Positions 33,465-39,292 of a DNA stretch of 39,292 nt are shown piece by piece. The translations under genes and the position numbers were made by a program. Within the stretch, counting starts at the first letter, position 1; each line of letters starts with the position of its first letter. The DNA is from an uncultured Pelagibacteraceae bacterium (GTDB lineage Bacteria; Pseudomonadota; Alphaproteobacteria; Pelagibacterales; Pelagibacteraceae). The stretch lies in NCBI GenBank assembly GCA_902604265.1, contig CACKXX010000006.1, positions 1-39,292 on the forward strand, written 5' to 3'. The notes below the pieces were generated by a model. The model did not search any database and was not told where the DNA came from. It saw only the letters and a list, made by a program, of their open reading frames with translations.

Positions 33465-33781
33465 AGATTTTCCTTAATCCAAGAAACAATATTCGATTTA
33501 GTGCTAGCTCCAACCTTGGTTGCTTTTAACTCTCCATCTTTAAATAATAACATTGTTGGTATTCCACGAATACCATACTTTGTTGGAGTATTAGGTTCGT
33601 TATCAATGTTGTGTTTTGCAATTACAACATCATTTGCCATTTCATTAGAAATTTCTTCTAATGTTGGAGCGATTTGTTTGCAAGGTCCACACCATTCAGC
33701 CCAAAAGTCAACTATGACTGGTTTTCCAGCTTTAATAACTTCTGTCTCAAAATTCTCATCTGTTACATTTACTGTTGCCAT
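33461..33781 (-). CDS. trxA: Thioredoxin
   Basis: This is a 106-residue thioredoxin with the redox site WCGPC (residues 30-34). The family core VIVDFWAEWCGPCKQIAPTL is followed by NIDNEPNTPTKYGIRGIPTM with the cis-proline, and LLFKDGELKATKVGASTKSN. It lacks a signal peptide, so it is cytoplasmic, and it presumably reduces ribonucleotide reductase and other disulfides. Its location beside folC is common in alphaproteobacteria. It is the last gene of the minus-strand run, 66 nt after sbcB. Confidence 0.97.
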   Translation of the reverse strand: MATVNVTDENFETEVIKAGKPVIVDFWAEWCGPCKQIAPTLEEISNEMANDVVIAKHNIDNEPNTPTKYGIRGIPTMLLFKDGELKATKVGASTKSNIVSWIKENL

Positions 33782-33847
33782 AAAACTTATATATAATTTT
33801 AATTAAGTATTTCAACTCCTAAAAAAAAAAAAATTAAATTATCCACA

Positions 33848-35278
33848 CTAAGAATTTTCGTATTTTTTTTGTATTGACATTACGTGTGAATTAAGTTCAT
33901 CCAAAAATTTTAATTTTTCTTGGTCATTCTCATTTGAATATTTATCTCTCAGAGTATCAATTTCATTATAGCATGCAGAAACAGTCCACCATTTTTCAAA
34001 TTTTTCACTTAAAATTCTTTTGGATATAGATCTTTTTATAGATTTAAACATTTCGACAGGTAATACTTCTGGTGCTTCTTGATAAATTATTTTTTTACCA
34101 AAACCTATAAGTCTTTCATCATCAAATTTATCTAATAATTTCAATTTATCTTGCCAAGATGCAGCGTGCCATGCAGGAAAAAGTGCAGTATCTTTGTTTG
34201 AAGTGAATTTATTATAAATACTTTCTTCTGCGTATATATCTTCTTGTGATTTGGATTGCTCTTTTTCTTCTGCTATTTCTCTAAGCGCTGTAAGGATATT
34301 TTGTGAAAATTTCTCATTATCTTTAACTAATTTTGCTCTTTTTCTAATTAAACTTGGATCCATTGCATTGTAAGGCTCTACCTTCATTGCGTATTCTGCA
34401 TCTAATATAATAGGAGCTTTATTTGATCTAATAGTTCTTAAGAATTTAGGAGTTTTTTTCATTTCAGCTTTTAATTCATTGATCGACATATTTAATATCG
34501 GTTCAATATCAACCCTAAGATCAACAGCCTGACCCCAATTATAAATAGGATGAATACAATGTTTTGGATGTAGAGGTGCACATAGATATAACCTTGATTT
34601 CCCATAGAAATATTCATTTAAAGTAATTATTTCTTCTTTTTTAAAAATTGTTTCTGTATCTGATCTACTTGCTGTTCTTAAAAACATGTCCCAAGTGCTC
34701 GGTTGTCTTTTTTTAATAATGCTTAAAATTTTTGTGGTTAGAGTCGCATCTGTTAATGCACTGTGAGCATCACTAGAGTCGAGGCCTTGCATTCGAGAAA
34801 GAGATTCAAGTTTAAATACTGGGTTATTCTTTTCATTTATTTCTGTTTCTAAAACTGAAGGGTCTACTGCATAGGCGGCTCGAGCAATGTTTATGCCATC
34901 GTGGCGTTTTGAAGGTGAAGCATTTGTTATATAAGGATATCTAATACCTTTAAAAAATTCCTTCCTAATCATTTCATCATCAAATCCTATATTGGACCAT
35001 CCTAAGAAGATTGCTGGGCTCCATTTCTTGAAGGTTTTTTCAACTTCACTAAGCATTTGATAGTGGCTTAAATTTCCTTGGGTTAATTGTTTAATGCTTG
35101 TTTTGTTAACAATTAAAGCCATTGCTTGAGGAATTTCGCCTTCAGGCAATCTACATCTAAAATTAAATCTGTCTTTTTCTTTAAAGTTACTATCGACTAA
35201 TATTCCTCCAATTTCAATTATGCTCCCAAAATCGGTGCTGGCGCTTGATGACTCGATATCCCATATAGCTAAATTCAT
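33848..35278 (-). CDS. sbcB: Exodeoxyribonuclease I
   Basis: Exonuclease I degrades single-stranded DNA 3' to 5' in recombination and mismatch repair. The 476-residue protein has the DEDDh exonuclease domain: Asp7 and Glu9 in AIWDIESSS, FLGWSNIGFDDEMIRKEFF with the ExoI-specific NxxFDDE, and AHSALTDATLT with the His-Asp pair. RYPYITNASPSKRHDGIN resembles the DPY region. The ExoI SH3-like and helical C-terminal domains follow (LYLCAPLHPKH, LRTIRSNKAPIILDAEYA), distinguishing it from DnaQ-type proofreaders. It is preceded by a structured 130-nt leader and the MGME1-like exonuclease gene. The initiation region has AAGGA about 10 nt before the ATG. Confidence 0.92.
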   Translation of the reverse strand: MNLAIWDIESSSASTDFGSIIEIGGILVDSNFKEKDRFNFRCRLPEGEIPQAMALIVNKTSIKQLTQGNLSHYQMLSEVEKTFKKWSPAIFLGWSNIGFDDEMIRKEFFKGIRYPYITNASPSKRHDGINIARAAYAVDPSVLETEINEKNNPVFKLESLSRMQGLDSSDAHSALTDATLTTKILSIIKKRQPSTWDMFLRTASRSDTETIFKKEEIITLNEYFYGKSRLYLCAPLHPKHCIHPIYNWGQAVDLRVDIEPILNMSINELKAEMKKTPKFLRTIRSNKAPIILDAEYAMKVEPYNAMDPSLIRKRAKLVKDNEKFSQNILTALREIAEEKEQSKSQEDIYAEESIYNKFTSNKDTALFPAWHAASWQDKLKLLDKFDDERLIGFGKKIIYQEAPEVLPVEMFKSIKRSISKRILSEKFEKWWTVSACYNEIDTLRDKYSNENDQEKLKFLDELNSHVMSIQKKYENS

Positions 35279-35295
35279 ATATTAATTATCCTTTA

Positions 35296-35370
35296 AAAAG
35301 CTATGTTTTGATGGATGTTTAGATTATTTTTTTGAGGACTAAACAATTCGCATCTAAACAAGTAGCTTTT
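35296..35370 (-). promoter_or_regulatory. Potential structured leader upstream of sbcB
   Basis: Two nested stems can form in the 130-nt gap. The outer stem pairs AAAAGCTA (35296-35303) with TAGCTTTT (35363-35370), and the inner stem pairs TGTTTAGAT (35316-35324) with ATCTAAACA (35352-35360). CTAAACA also occurs a second time at 35338-35344, giving an alternative partner for the inner stem. On the transcript the structure ends just before the AAGGA ribosome-binding site of sbcB. It could be a leader regulating translation or a processing site. It has not been matched to a known RNA family. Confidence 0.45.
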
Positions 35371-35408
35371 AGTTAGTAATATCTTATGTAAGCATTTATA
35401 AATTAAAG

Positions 35409-36095
35409 TCAACTTATATTATTCATTTCGTTAAACTTTTTTACTCTTCCTAGAAATAAATTTTGATACATAAACAATTCTGCTCCTTCGATTTTAAAAT
35501 CTTGAAATAAATTATCTACTGTACATAACAATATCACTCCAGAAGTAATATTTGTTTTGTAAACAACATTGTGAGCTAAAGTATATGCACCTAATTGTAA
35601 AAAATAATCTTGAATGTAATCAACTTTTTTTGGTTTATTTGCTTGCTTAAAATCTATAATAGCTTCTTTTCCTTGATAAATGCCAACTAAGTCAGCTGTG
35701 CCACCATATTTATGTGGGTACTGCAAAGTTGTTTCCATTCCATAAATTTCTTCCAACTTTCCTTTAATTCCTTTATCAATTATTTCTTTAGCCATATTTT
35801 TATACTGCTCATTACTTTCAAAAAAACTCTCATTAATTCGTCCTCTTAAAAAATCTTCTATATAAGAATGCATTGAAGTACCTCTACTGGATGCCTCAGT
35901 TTTAATTTTATTAGCTTCATTGTGACCTACTCGCTGTTTCCAATTTTCTAAAGCTGCTTTGTCTTCTTCTGATTTAGTTGCTTGTAAAATAGAGGTAACA
36001 CTTGGTAACTTTTCATCATCAAATAAATATTTTCTCATACCATTTTCAATAGACCTGGATGATTTTGGATAATTAAATTTACTATTCCACTTCAT
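35409..36095 (-). CDS. PD-(D/E)XK exonuclease, MGME1-like
   Basis: This 228-residue protein fits the PD-(D/E)XK nuclease fold as found in MGME1 and phage exonucleases. His76 lies in SSRGTSMHSYIEDFLRG, Asp135 in YGGTADLVGIY, and the core Asp148-x-Lys150 in AIIDFKQANKPKK. QDYFLQLGAYTLAHNVVY then resembles the Q-rich motif IV helix. The N-terminal PSVTSILQAT is typical of the group. MGME1-type enzymes trim single-stranded DNA ends. It lies between rmuC (31 nt away) and sbcB on the same strand, suggesting a DNA-end-processing operon. A phage origin is possible, but base composition does not differ visibly from neighbours. Cas4 is unlikely: no iron-sulfur cysteines. Confidence 0.8.
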   Translation of the reverse strand: MKWNSKFNYPKSSRSIENGMRKYLFDDEKLPSVTSILQATKSEEDKAALENWKQRVGHNEANKIKTEASSRGTSMHSYIEDFLRGRINESFFESNEQYKNMAKEIIDKGIKGKLEEIYGMETTLQYPHKYGGTADLVGIYQGKEAIIDFKQANKPKKVDYIQDYFLQLGAYTLAHNVVYKTNITSGVILLCTVDNLFQDFKIEGAELFMYQNLFLGRVKKFNEMNNIS

Positions 36096-36126
36096 TTACT
36101 TATATGTGTATGTATTGAAGAAAAAA

Positions 36127-37188
36127 TCAATTTTTAGTTTGTTTTATATTATCTTCAAATTTTTGATTATTTTCTTGTCCTATAACTTTTTCCATTTGAC
36201 CTGGATCTCTAATATTTTCTAATGCTCTAGTAATTACTCTTGCATCGGTTCCAAATTTATTCACTTCTACCATAGTTTCTTCTAATTTCTTTGAAACATT
36301 TGCAATATTGCTAAAATGCTTAGAAAATCTCGTTTGCAAATTTTTTAAATCATCATAAATTTGTATAGCATTCTTTTGAATCTTTAGTGTTGTAAATCCA
36401 ATATTAAATGCTTGAATGCTTTGAAAAAGAGTATTTGGTCCAACTATAGTCACTTGAAATTTTTTTTGAAGTTCTTGAGTAAGGTTTTCTTTTGTTTTTG
36501 GGTCAGAATAATTTATTAATTCATTATATAAGCTCTCCGTTGGAACATAGACGAATGCAAAATGTGTACTAATTGGAGGATTAATATATTTTTCTTTAAC
36601 CTCTTGAGCCTTCTCTCTAAAAGCTTTGGCAAGTAATTTTCTTGCTTCTTTTAAATTTTCTTTGTCATTTTGGTTAATTGCATTTTGAACATCATTAAAT
36701 CTTTCTACAGGCCAGTGACTATCAATGGGCAACAAAATATCAGTTGGAAGTTTAATAGCAATTTCAACGAAACTTCCTGTTTCTGGATTTAGTTTCGCAT
36801 TTTCAATATATAAAGAAGCCGGCAAAAATTCACTTATAATTGCCTTTAGCGAAAACTCAGAAATACCTCCAAATTGTTTTACACCTCCTAATATTTTATT
36901 AAAATTATCTTGGCTTTCTTTAAGAAAACCTAAGTCTTTATCAAAAGAGCCAAGTTTTGTATTAAATTGAGTAAATGCAACTGCAAAATCTTTTGAAATC
37001 TTCGCATTAAAATCGTTTAATTTTTGATTTACTGAATTATCTACAGTATTTAATTTATCTTCTACTTTAAATAATCTTTCATCTACTTTATCCAATGGCT
37101 CTTCTTGATTAGAATTTTTTCTTTTGTAAAAAATTGAAACTATAACAGCTATTAGTACTGCTAATAAAAGAATATCAGTTATAATCAT
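36127..37188 (-). CDS. rmuC: DNA recombination protein RmuC
   Basis: RmuC proteins limit inversions and rearrangements at repeats and are predicted nuclease-fold proteins. The 353-residue protein has an N-terminal membrane segment (about residues 2-22), a coiled-coil stretch (about 33-100: EDKLNTVDNSVNQKLNDFNA), and the RmuC domain. That domain shows VEIAIKLPTDILLPIDSHWP, VKEKYINPPISTHFAFVYVP with TESLYNEL, and VTIVGPNTLFQSIQAFNIGF. The canonical PIDsKFP region reads PIDSHWP. It heads the rmuC-exonuclease-sbcB series. The gap to the upstream 62-residue gene is 69 nt. Confidence 0.92.
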   Translation of the reverse strand: MIITDILLLAVLIAVIVSIFYKRKNSNQEEPLDKVDERLFKVEDKLNTVDNSVNQKLNDFNAKISKDFAVAFTQFNTKLGSFDKDLGFLKESQDNFNKILGGVKQFGGISEFSLKAIISEFLPASLYIENAKLNPETGSFVEIAIKLPTDILLPIDSHWPVERFNDVQNAINQNDKENLKEARKLLAKAFREKAQEVKEKYINPPISTHFAFVYVPTESLYNELINYSDPKTKENLTQELQKKFQVTIVGPNTLFQSIQAFNIGFTTLKIQKNAIQIYDDLKNLQTRFSKHFSNIANVSKKLEETMVEVNKFGTDARVITRALENIRDPGQMEKVIGQENNQKFEDNIKQTKN

Positions 37189-37257
37189 GTAAATTTATAT
37201 AATTTAGAATCTCGTCACCTATATTTATATCATCTTTTAATTTAAAGATCATTAGTT

Positions 37258-37446
37258 TTAAATCCAATATCTATAATTTTGCCAGCTACAAAAGCATGCT
37301 CCGCAACTACATATAATGCCTTTACACTTTTGGCATTTTAACCATTGAATAGAATTTATATTCTTTTTACATTGAAAACAGTTTGTTTTTTTAAAACTAA
37401 TAACATTATTTTTTTTTTTGTTATCGTTTATTACATTATCTTTCAT
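37258..37446 (-). CDS. Small cysteine-rich (zinc-finger-like) protein
   Basis: This is a 62-residue basic protein I do not recognise. The N-terminus is polar and Asn/Lys-rich. The C-terminal half holds eight cysteines at 23, 26, 38, 41, 46, 48, 51 and 53 (NCFQCKK, WLKCQKCKGIICSCGACFC), enough for two zinc sites in a ring- or treble-clef-like arrangement. A full AGGAGG lies 7 nt before the ATG, rare in this window, which strongly supports translation. It follows the 54-residue gene by 17 nt and precedes rmuC. Possible roles are DNA/RNA binding or an adaptor, which is inference only. Confidence 0.7.
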   Translation of the reverse strand: MKDNVINDNKKKNNVISFKKTNCFQCKKNINSIQWLKCQKCKGIICSCGACFCSWQNYRYWI

Positions 37447-37453
37447 TTATTAG

Positions 37454-37459
37454 CCTCCT
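37454..37459 (-). promoter_or_regulatory. Consensus Shine-Dalgarno AGGAGG
   Basis: On the minus strand AGGAGG is followed by seven bases and the ATG at 37446. Most genes here have weak or no visible Shine-Dalgarno sequence or overlap their upstream neighbour, so this consensus site marks the small cysteine-rich gene as a genuine and probably well translated gene. Confidence 0.75.
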
Positions 37460-37463
37460 TTCT

Positions 37464-37628
37464 TTAATTTAAATATTTACGTAAATCTTTAGAAACCAGT
37501 TCTACATATCTGAACCATTCGTAATATATTCTCCTATTTCCCGAACTTTCTATTTCGACTTGCTTTATGGCTTTGTCAGAAATTTTATCAATAATTTTTA
37601 TTTGTTTGTTTTCTTTTTTATTTTTCAT
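37464..37628 (-). CDS. Hypothetical small protein (54 residues)
   Basis: Translation of the minus strand from the ATG at 37628 gives 54 residues, beginning MKNKKENKQIKIIDKISDKA and ending RYVELVSKDLRKYLN before a TAA. The composition is charged and amphipathic, with an aromatic patch (RRIYYEWFRYV), and unlike a chance frame it uses varied codons (GTC, TCG, CTG, CGT). It sits 17 nt upstream of the cysteine-rich gene on the same strand, and the gap holds that gene's AGGAGG. A plausible promoter lies just upstream. I recognise no family and cannot assign a function. It is shorter than many gene finders report. Confidence 0.55.
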   Translation of the reverse strand: MKNKKENKQIKIIDKISDKAIKQVEIESSGNRRIYYEWFRYVELVSKDLRKYLN

Positions 37629-37634
37629 AGCAAC

Positions 37635-37664
37635 TTTATATATATTCGAATTTTATTGTTTCAA
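37635..37664 (-). promoter_or_regulatory. Candidate promoter for the two small genes
   Basis: Read on the minus strand, TTGAAA (37664-37659) and TATAAA (37640-37635) are separated by 18 nt. The predicted start falls at or next to the ATG at 37628, so the transcript may be leaderless. A/T richness makes chance matches likely. Confidence 0.35.
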
Positions 37665-37694
37665 TTAAAAATAAATTTAAAAGAAAAAAAAAAT

Positions 37695-37762
37695 AAAACT
37701 CATGATAGAAACTAAAACTCATGTTAGAAATTAAAACTCTAAGCTGTAAAACTCTAAGCTGT
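37695..37762. repeat. Two adjoining short tandem duplications
   Basis: Two 19-nt units (AAAACTCATGATAGAAACT at 37695-37713 and AAAACTCATGTTAGAAATT at 37714-37732) are followed by two identical 15-nt units (AAAACTCTAAGCTGT at 37733-37747 and 37748-37762). All four share the start AAAACTC. They fill most of the gap between the hisG stop (37783) and the small genes. They may come from slippage duplication or form repeated protein-binding sites. There are no spacers as in CRISPR. Confidence 0.8.
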
Positions 37763-37782
37763 AAAAAAATATTTAAATAGAA

Positions 37783-38469
37783 TTAAAGTAATTTTTTTGC
37801 AAAGTTTTTAACTCCTTTTTTATTCATACTTTTTTTAGAAGTCATTAAACATGCTTGGGATTTTAAAATTTCCCCATCTTTTAAAACTCTTAAATTGTTT
37901 GCTTTAAGTGTAGCACCTGTGCTTGTTATATCAGATATAATTTCTGAAGTTCCTGTAAATGGTGCTACTTCAGTACTTCCTAGACTTTGAACTAATTGAA
38001 ACTGAGTTACTCCTTTTGAATATAGAAATTGTCTAGTTAAATTAGGATATTTAGTTGCAACTCTTAAAAGTCTTTTTTTCTTCTTTTTAAATTCATCAGC
38101 TACTTCGTCTAAATCCAGCAATGTTTGGACATCTATCCATAAATCTGGGATTGCTAATACTAAATTTGCATTTCCAAAATTATATTTTTTATTTATTAAG
38201 ATGTTTTTTTGTACATTAATTTCGCTCTCTCTAAGTAAATCATATCCTGAAAAACCTATATCAATATTACCCAATGATAACTGCTCAATGCATTCTCGAG
38301 CATGTAAATAAATTATTTTTATATTAGGTAATTTTTTTATATACCCAAATAAATCCCTTTCACCTTTTTCTGAAGAAATATTTAGTTTCTTCTTTTTAAA
38401 AATATTTATTGTATCATTTTTTAATCTTCCTTTTGAAGGGATACCTATATTAACAATATTTTTATTCAT
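37783..38469 (-). CDS. hisG: ATP phosphoribosyltransferase, short form (catalytic subunit)
   Basis: HisG joins ATP and PRPP in the first step of histidine synthesis. At 228 residues it is the short form that needs HisZ, which is encoded directly upstream. The sequence shows IGIPSKGRLKNDTINIF, IIYLHARECIEQLSLGNIDI, GFSGYDLL, LLRVATKYPNLTRQF, the PRPP-binding EVAPFTGTSEIISDITSTG and GATLKANNLRVLKDGEIL. It lacks the C-terminal regulatory domain, as expected. Its ATG overlaps the hisZ stop by 8 nt, which indicates coupled translation of the two subunits. Confidence 0.95.
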   Translation of the reverse strand: MNKNIVNIGIPSKGRLKNDTINIFKKKKLNISSEKGERDLFGYIKKLPNIKIIYLHARECIEQLSLGNIDIGFSGYDLLRESEINVQKNILINKKYNFGNANLVLAIPDLWIDVQTLLDLDEVADEFKKKKKRLLRVATKYPNLTRQFLYSKGVTQFQLVQSLGSTEVAPFTGTSEIISDITSTGATLKANNLRVLKDGEILKSQACLMTSKKSMNKKGVKNFAKKLL

Positions 38470-39292
38470 TAAGGTTCATATTTACAGCAGCTCCTACAGC
38501 AGAAACTTTCCTAAAACCTAGATTGCTGGTTAATTGATCATATCTTCCACCAGAGATAAAATTTTTTAATTTTCTTCTTTCTTTTATTTCTATAGAAAAA
38601 ATCATCGAGCTATAAAATTCTACATCTCTTCCATTAGATGCTGAAAATTCAACTTTTAAATTTTTATAATTCATTTTATTTAAAGGAAAAAATTCTTTTC
38701 CAACTAATATATTTAAGCCATATTTTTGAAAAAATTTGTTTAATATATAAGGGGCATTTTTTAATTCACATTTTATTTTCAAAAATTCTTTAATAATTTT
38801 TGTATTAATTTTGCCTGAAGATGATTTCCTTGGATCTTTTATCTTCATATCAAAACGATCCAGTATTTCTTTATAATTTCTTCCCGCAATTTCTTTTGAA
38901 CTTTCTAGTTTTCTCATTTTCAGATATCTTGATTTATCAATATCGACAAAAACAGGATCAATATCTGAATTTGTCTCTAATCTTTTTAAAAGTTCATTGA
39001 AATAATTTTCATTCCAATAATATCTTTTTAATCTATTTTTCCATCTTCTCGGTATATCGAGTTTATTAATTAATAGATAAAATAATTCAACATTTCCAAT
39101 TTTTAGAACTGCTTTCTTAAAACCACTATTTTTAAAAATTTTTATAGATGTATCTATTATCTCCCTATCTCCTTTTTTCTTATCATTTGAGGCTAATATT
39201 TCAAAACCAATTTGATTTTTAATTATTGATTCTTGTTTTCGATAAGTTTTTCTAAATGCTTCCCCACTATAATAAACTTTTTGTTTTTTATT
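38462..39292 (-). CDS. hisZ: ATP phosphoribosyltransferase regulatory subunit HisZ (partial, 5' end beyond window)
   Basis: HisZ is a histidyl-tRNA-synthetase-like protein that activates short HisG. The frame is open from the window edge at 39292 to the stop at 38462 (276 codons). It shows VYYSGEAFRKTY, NQIGFEILASNDKKKGDREI, LKIGNVELFYLL with LDIPRRWKNRLKRYY, and near the end ISGGRYDQLTSNLGF and VSAVGAAVNMNL. This is the HisS-like catalytic fold without the anticodon domain. The ATG at 38917 is internal and is not the start. HisZ is preferred over HisS because of its C-terminal end and coupling to short hisG. The N-terminal motif 1 region lies outside the window. Confidence 0.9.
   Translation of the reverse strand, partial: NKKQKVYYSGEAFRKTYRKQESIIKNQIGFEILASNDKKKGDREIIDTSIKIFKNSGFKKAVLKIGNVELFYLLINKLDIPRRWKNRLKRYYWNENYFNELLKRLETNSDIDPVFVDIDKSRYLKMRKLESSKEIAGRNYKEILDRFDMKIKDPRKSSSGKINTKIIKEFLKIKCELKNAPYILNKFFQKYGLNILVGKEFFPLNKMNYKNLKVEFSASNGRDVEFYSSMIFSIEIKERRKLKNFISGGRYDQLTSNLGFRKVSAVGAAVNMNLNE

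Noticed and set aside
35409..36095. Cas4 or prophage remnant
   Set aside because: There are no Cas4 cysteines, no cas genes and no other phage genes nearby; an MGME1-like cellular nuclease fits better.
37175..37252. 25-codon frame upstream of rmuC on the minus strand
   Set aside because: It overlaps the rmuC start by 14 nt and has no ribosome-binding site or recognisable feature; chance is likely in A/T-rich DNA.
37695..37762. CRISPR-like array
   Set aside because: Units are short and directly contiguous without spacers, and no cas genes are present.
38462..38917. Short gene starting at the ATG at 38917
   Set aside because: The same frame is open to the window edge with clear HisZ sequence, so the methionine is internal.

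Overview
The window is a compact, strongly A+T-rich stretch of bacterial chromosome. About 39 protein genes sit almost back to back, with many 1-47 nt overlaps and only short intergenic gaps. It contains no phage, transposon, CRISPR array or tRNA that I can see. The gene content is alphaproteobacterial: a GcrA cell-cycle regulator, a CycM-type membrane cytochrome c next to kdsB and prephenate dehydratase, ubiG divergent from lysC, DUF1178, argJ divergent from secA, argD-argF divergent from gcrA, aroA-cmk-rpsA-ihfB, and trpF-trpB-trpA-accD-folC. Together with the extreme compaction and lysine/isoleucine/asparagine-rich proteins, this suggests a streamlined marine alphaproteobacterium of the SAR11/Pelagibacterales type or a similar lineage. 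That placement is inference from content and composition, not from a search.

Layout. 1-5.5 kb: prfA (cut by the window edge), ispG and lysC on the minus strand, ubiG on the plus strand, then DUF1178 and argJ on the minus strand. 5.5-11.5 kb: secA (+), accA (-) and malate synthase G (+). 11.5-14.2 kb: a recR-ybaB-dnaX cluster (-) with the SRP RNA gene ffs just upstream of dnaX, behind a good -10 box. 14.2-19.4 kb: pheA and kdsB (-), cycM (+), argF, argD and a lone ABC-2 permease (-). 19.5-21 kb: gcrA (+) and an NDUFA9-like NAD(P)-binding protein (-). 21-33.5 kb: one long plus-strand run: RNase D-like exonuclease, kdsD, lptC (split by an apparent frameshift), lptB, aroA, cmk, rpsA, ihfB, pyrF, trpF, trpB, trpA, accD, folC. 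33.5-39.3 kb: a minus-strand run in which hisZ-hisG lies upstream of two tiny genes, rmuC, a PD-(D/E)XK exonuclease, exonuclease I and thioredoxin.

Functionally the window covers amino-acid synthesis (Lys/Thr/Met branch, Arg, Phe, Trp, His, shikimate), envelope lipid and LPS precursors (accA/accD, kdsD, kdsB, lptC, lptB), isoprenoids and ubiquinone (ispG, ubiG), translation and secretion (prfA, rpsA, ffs, secA), and DNA replication and repair (dnaX, recR, exonucleases, rmuC).

Points most worth a second look: (i) lptC needs a -1 shift exactly at an A AAA AAG heptamer; (ii) cytidylate kinase has alanine in place of the P-loop lysine; (iii) TrpB and TrpA carry matched substitutions in normally invariant catalytic and interface residues; (iv) AccA has an added C-terminal membrane segment; (v) a run of DNA-end-processing genes with a structured leader and two unrecognised mini-proteins; (vi) lptA is missing from the lpt locus. 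I found no wholly new multi-gene system that I can defend; the novelty lies mainly in altered versions of housekeeping genes.
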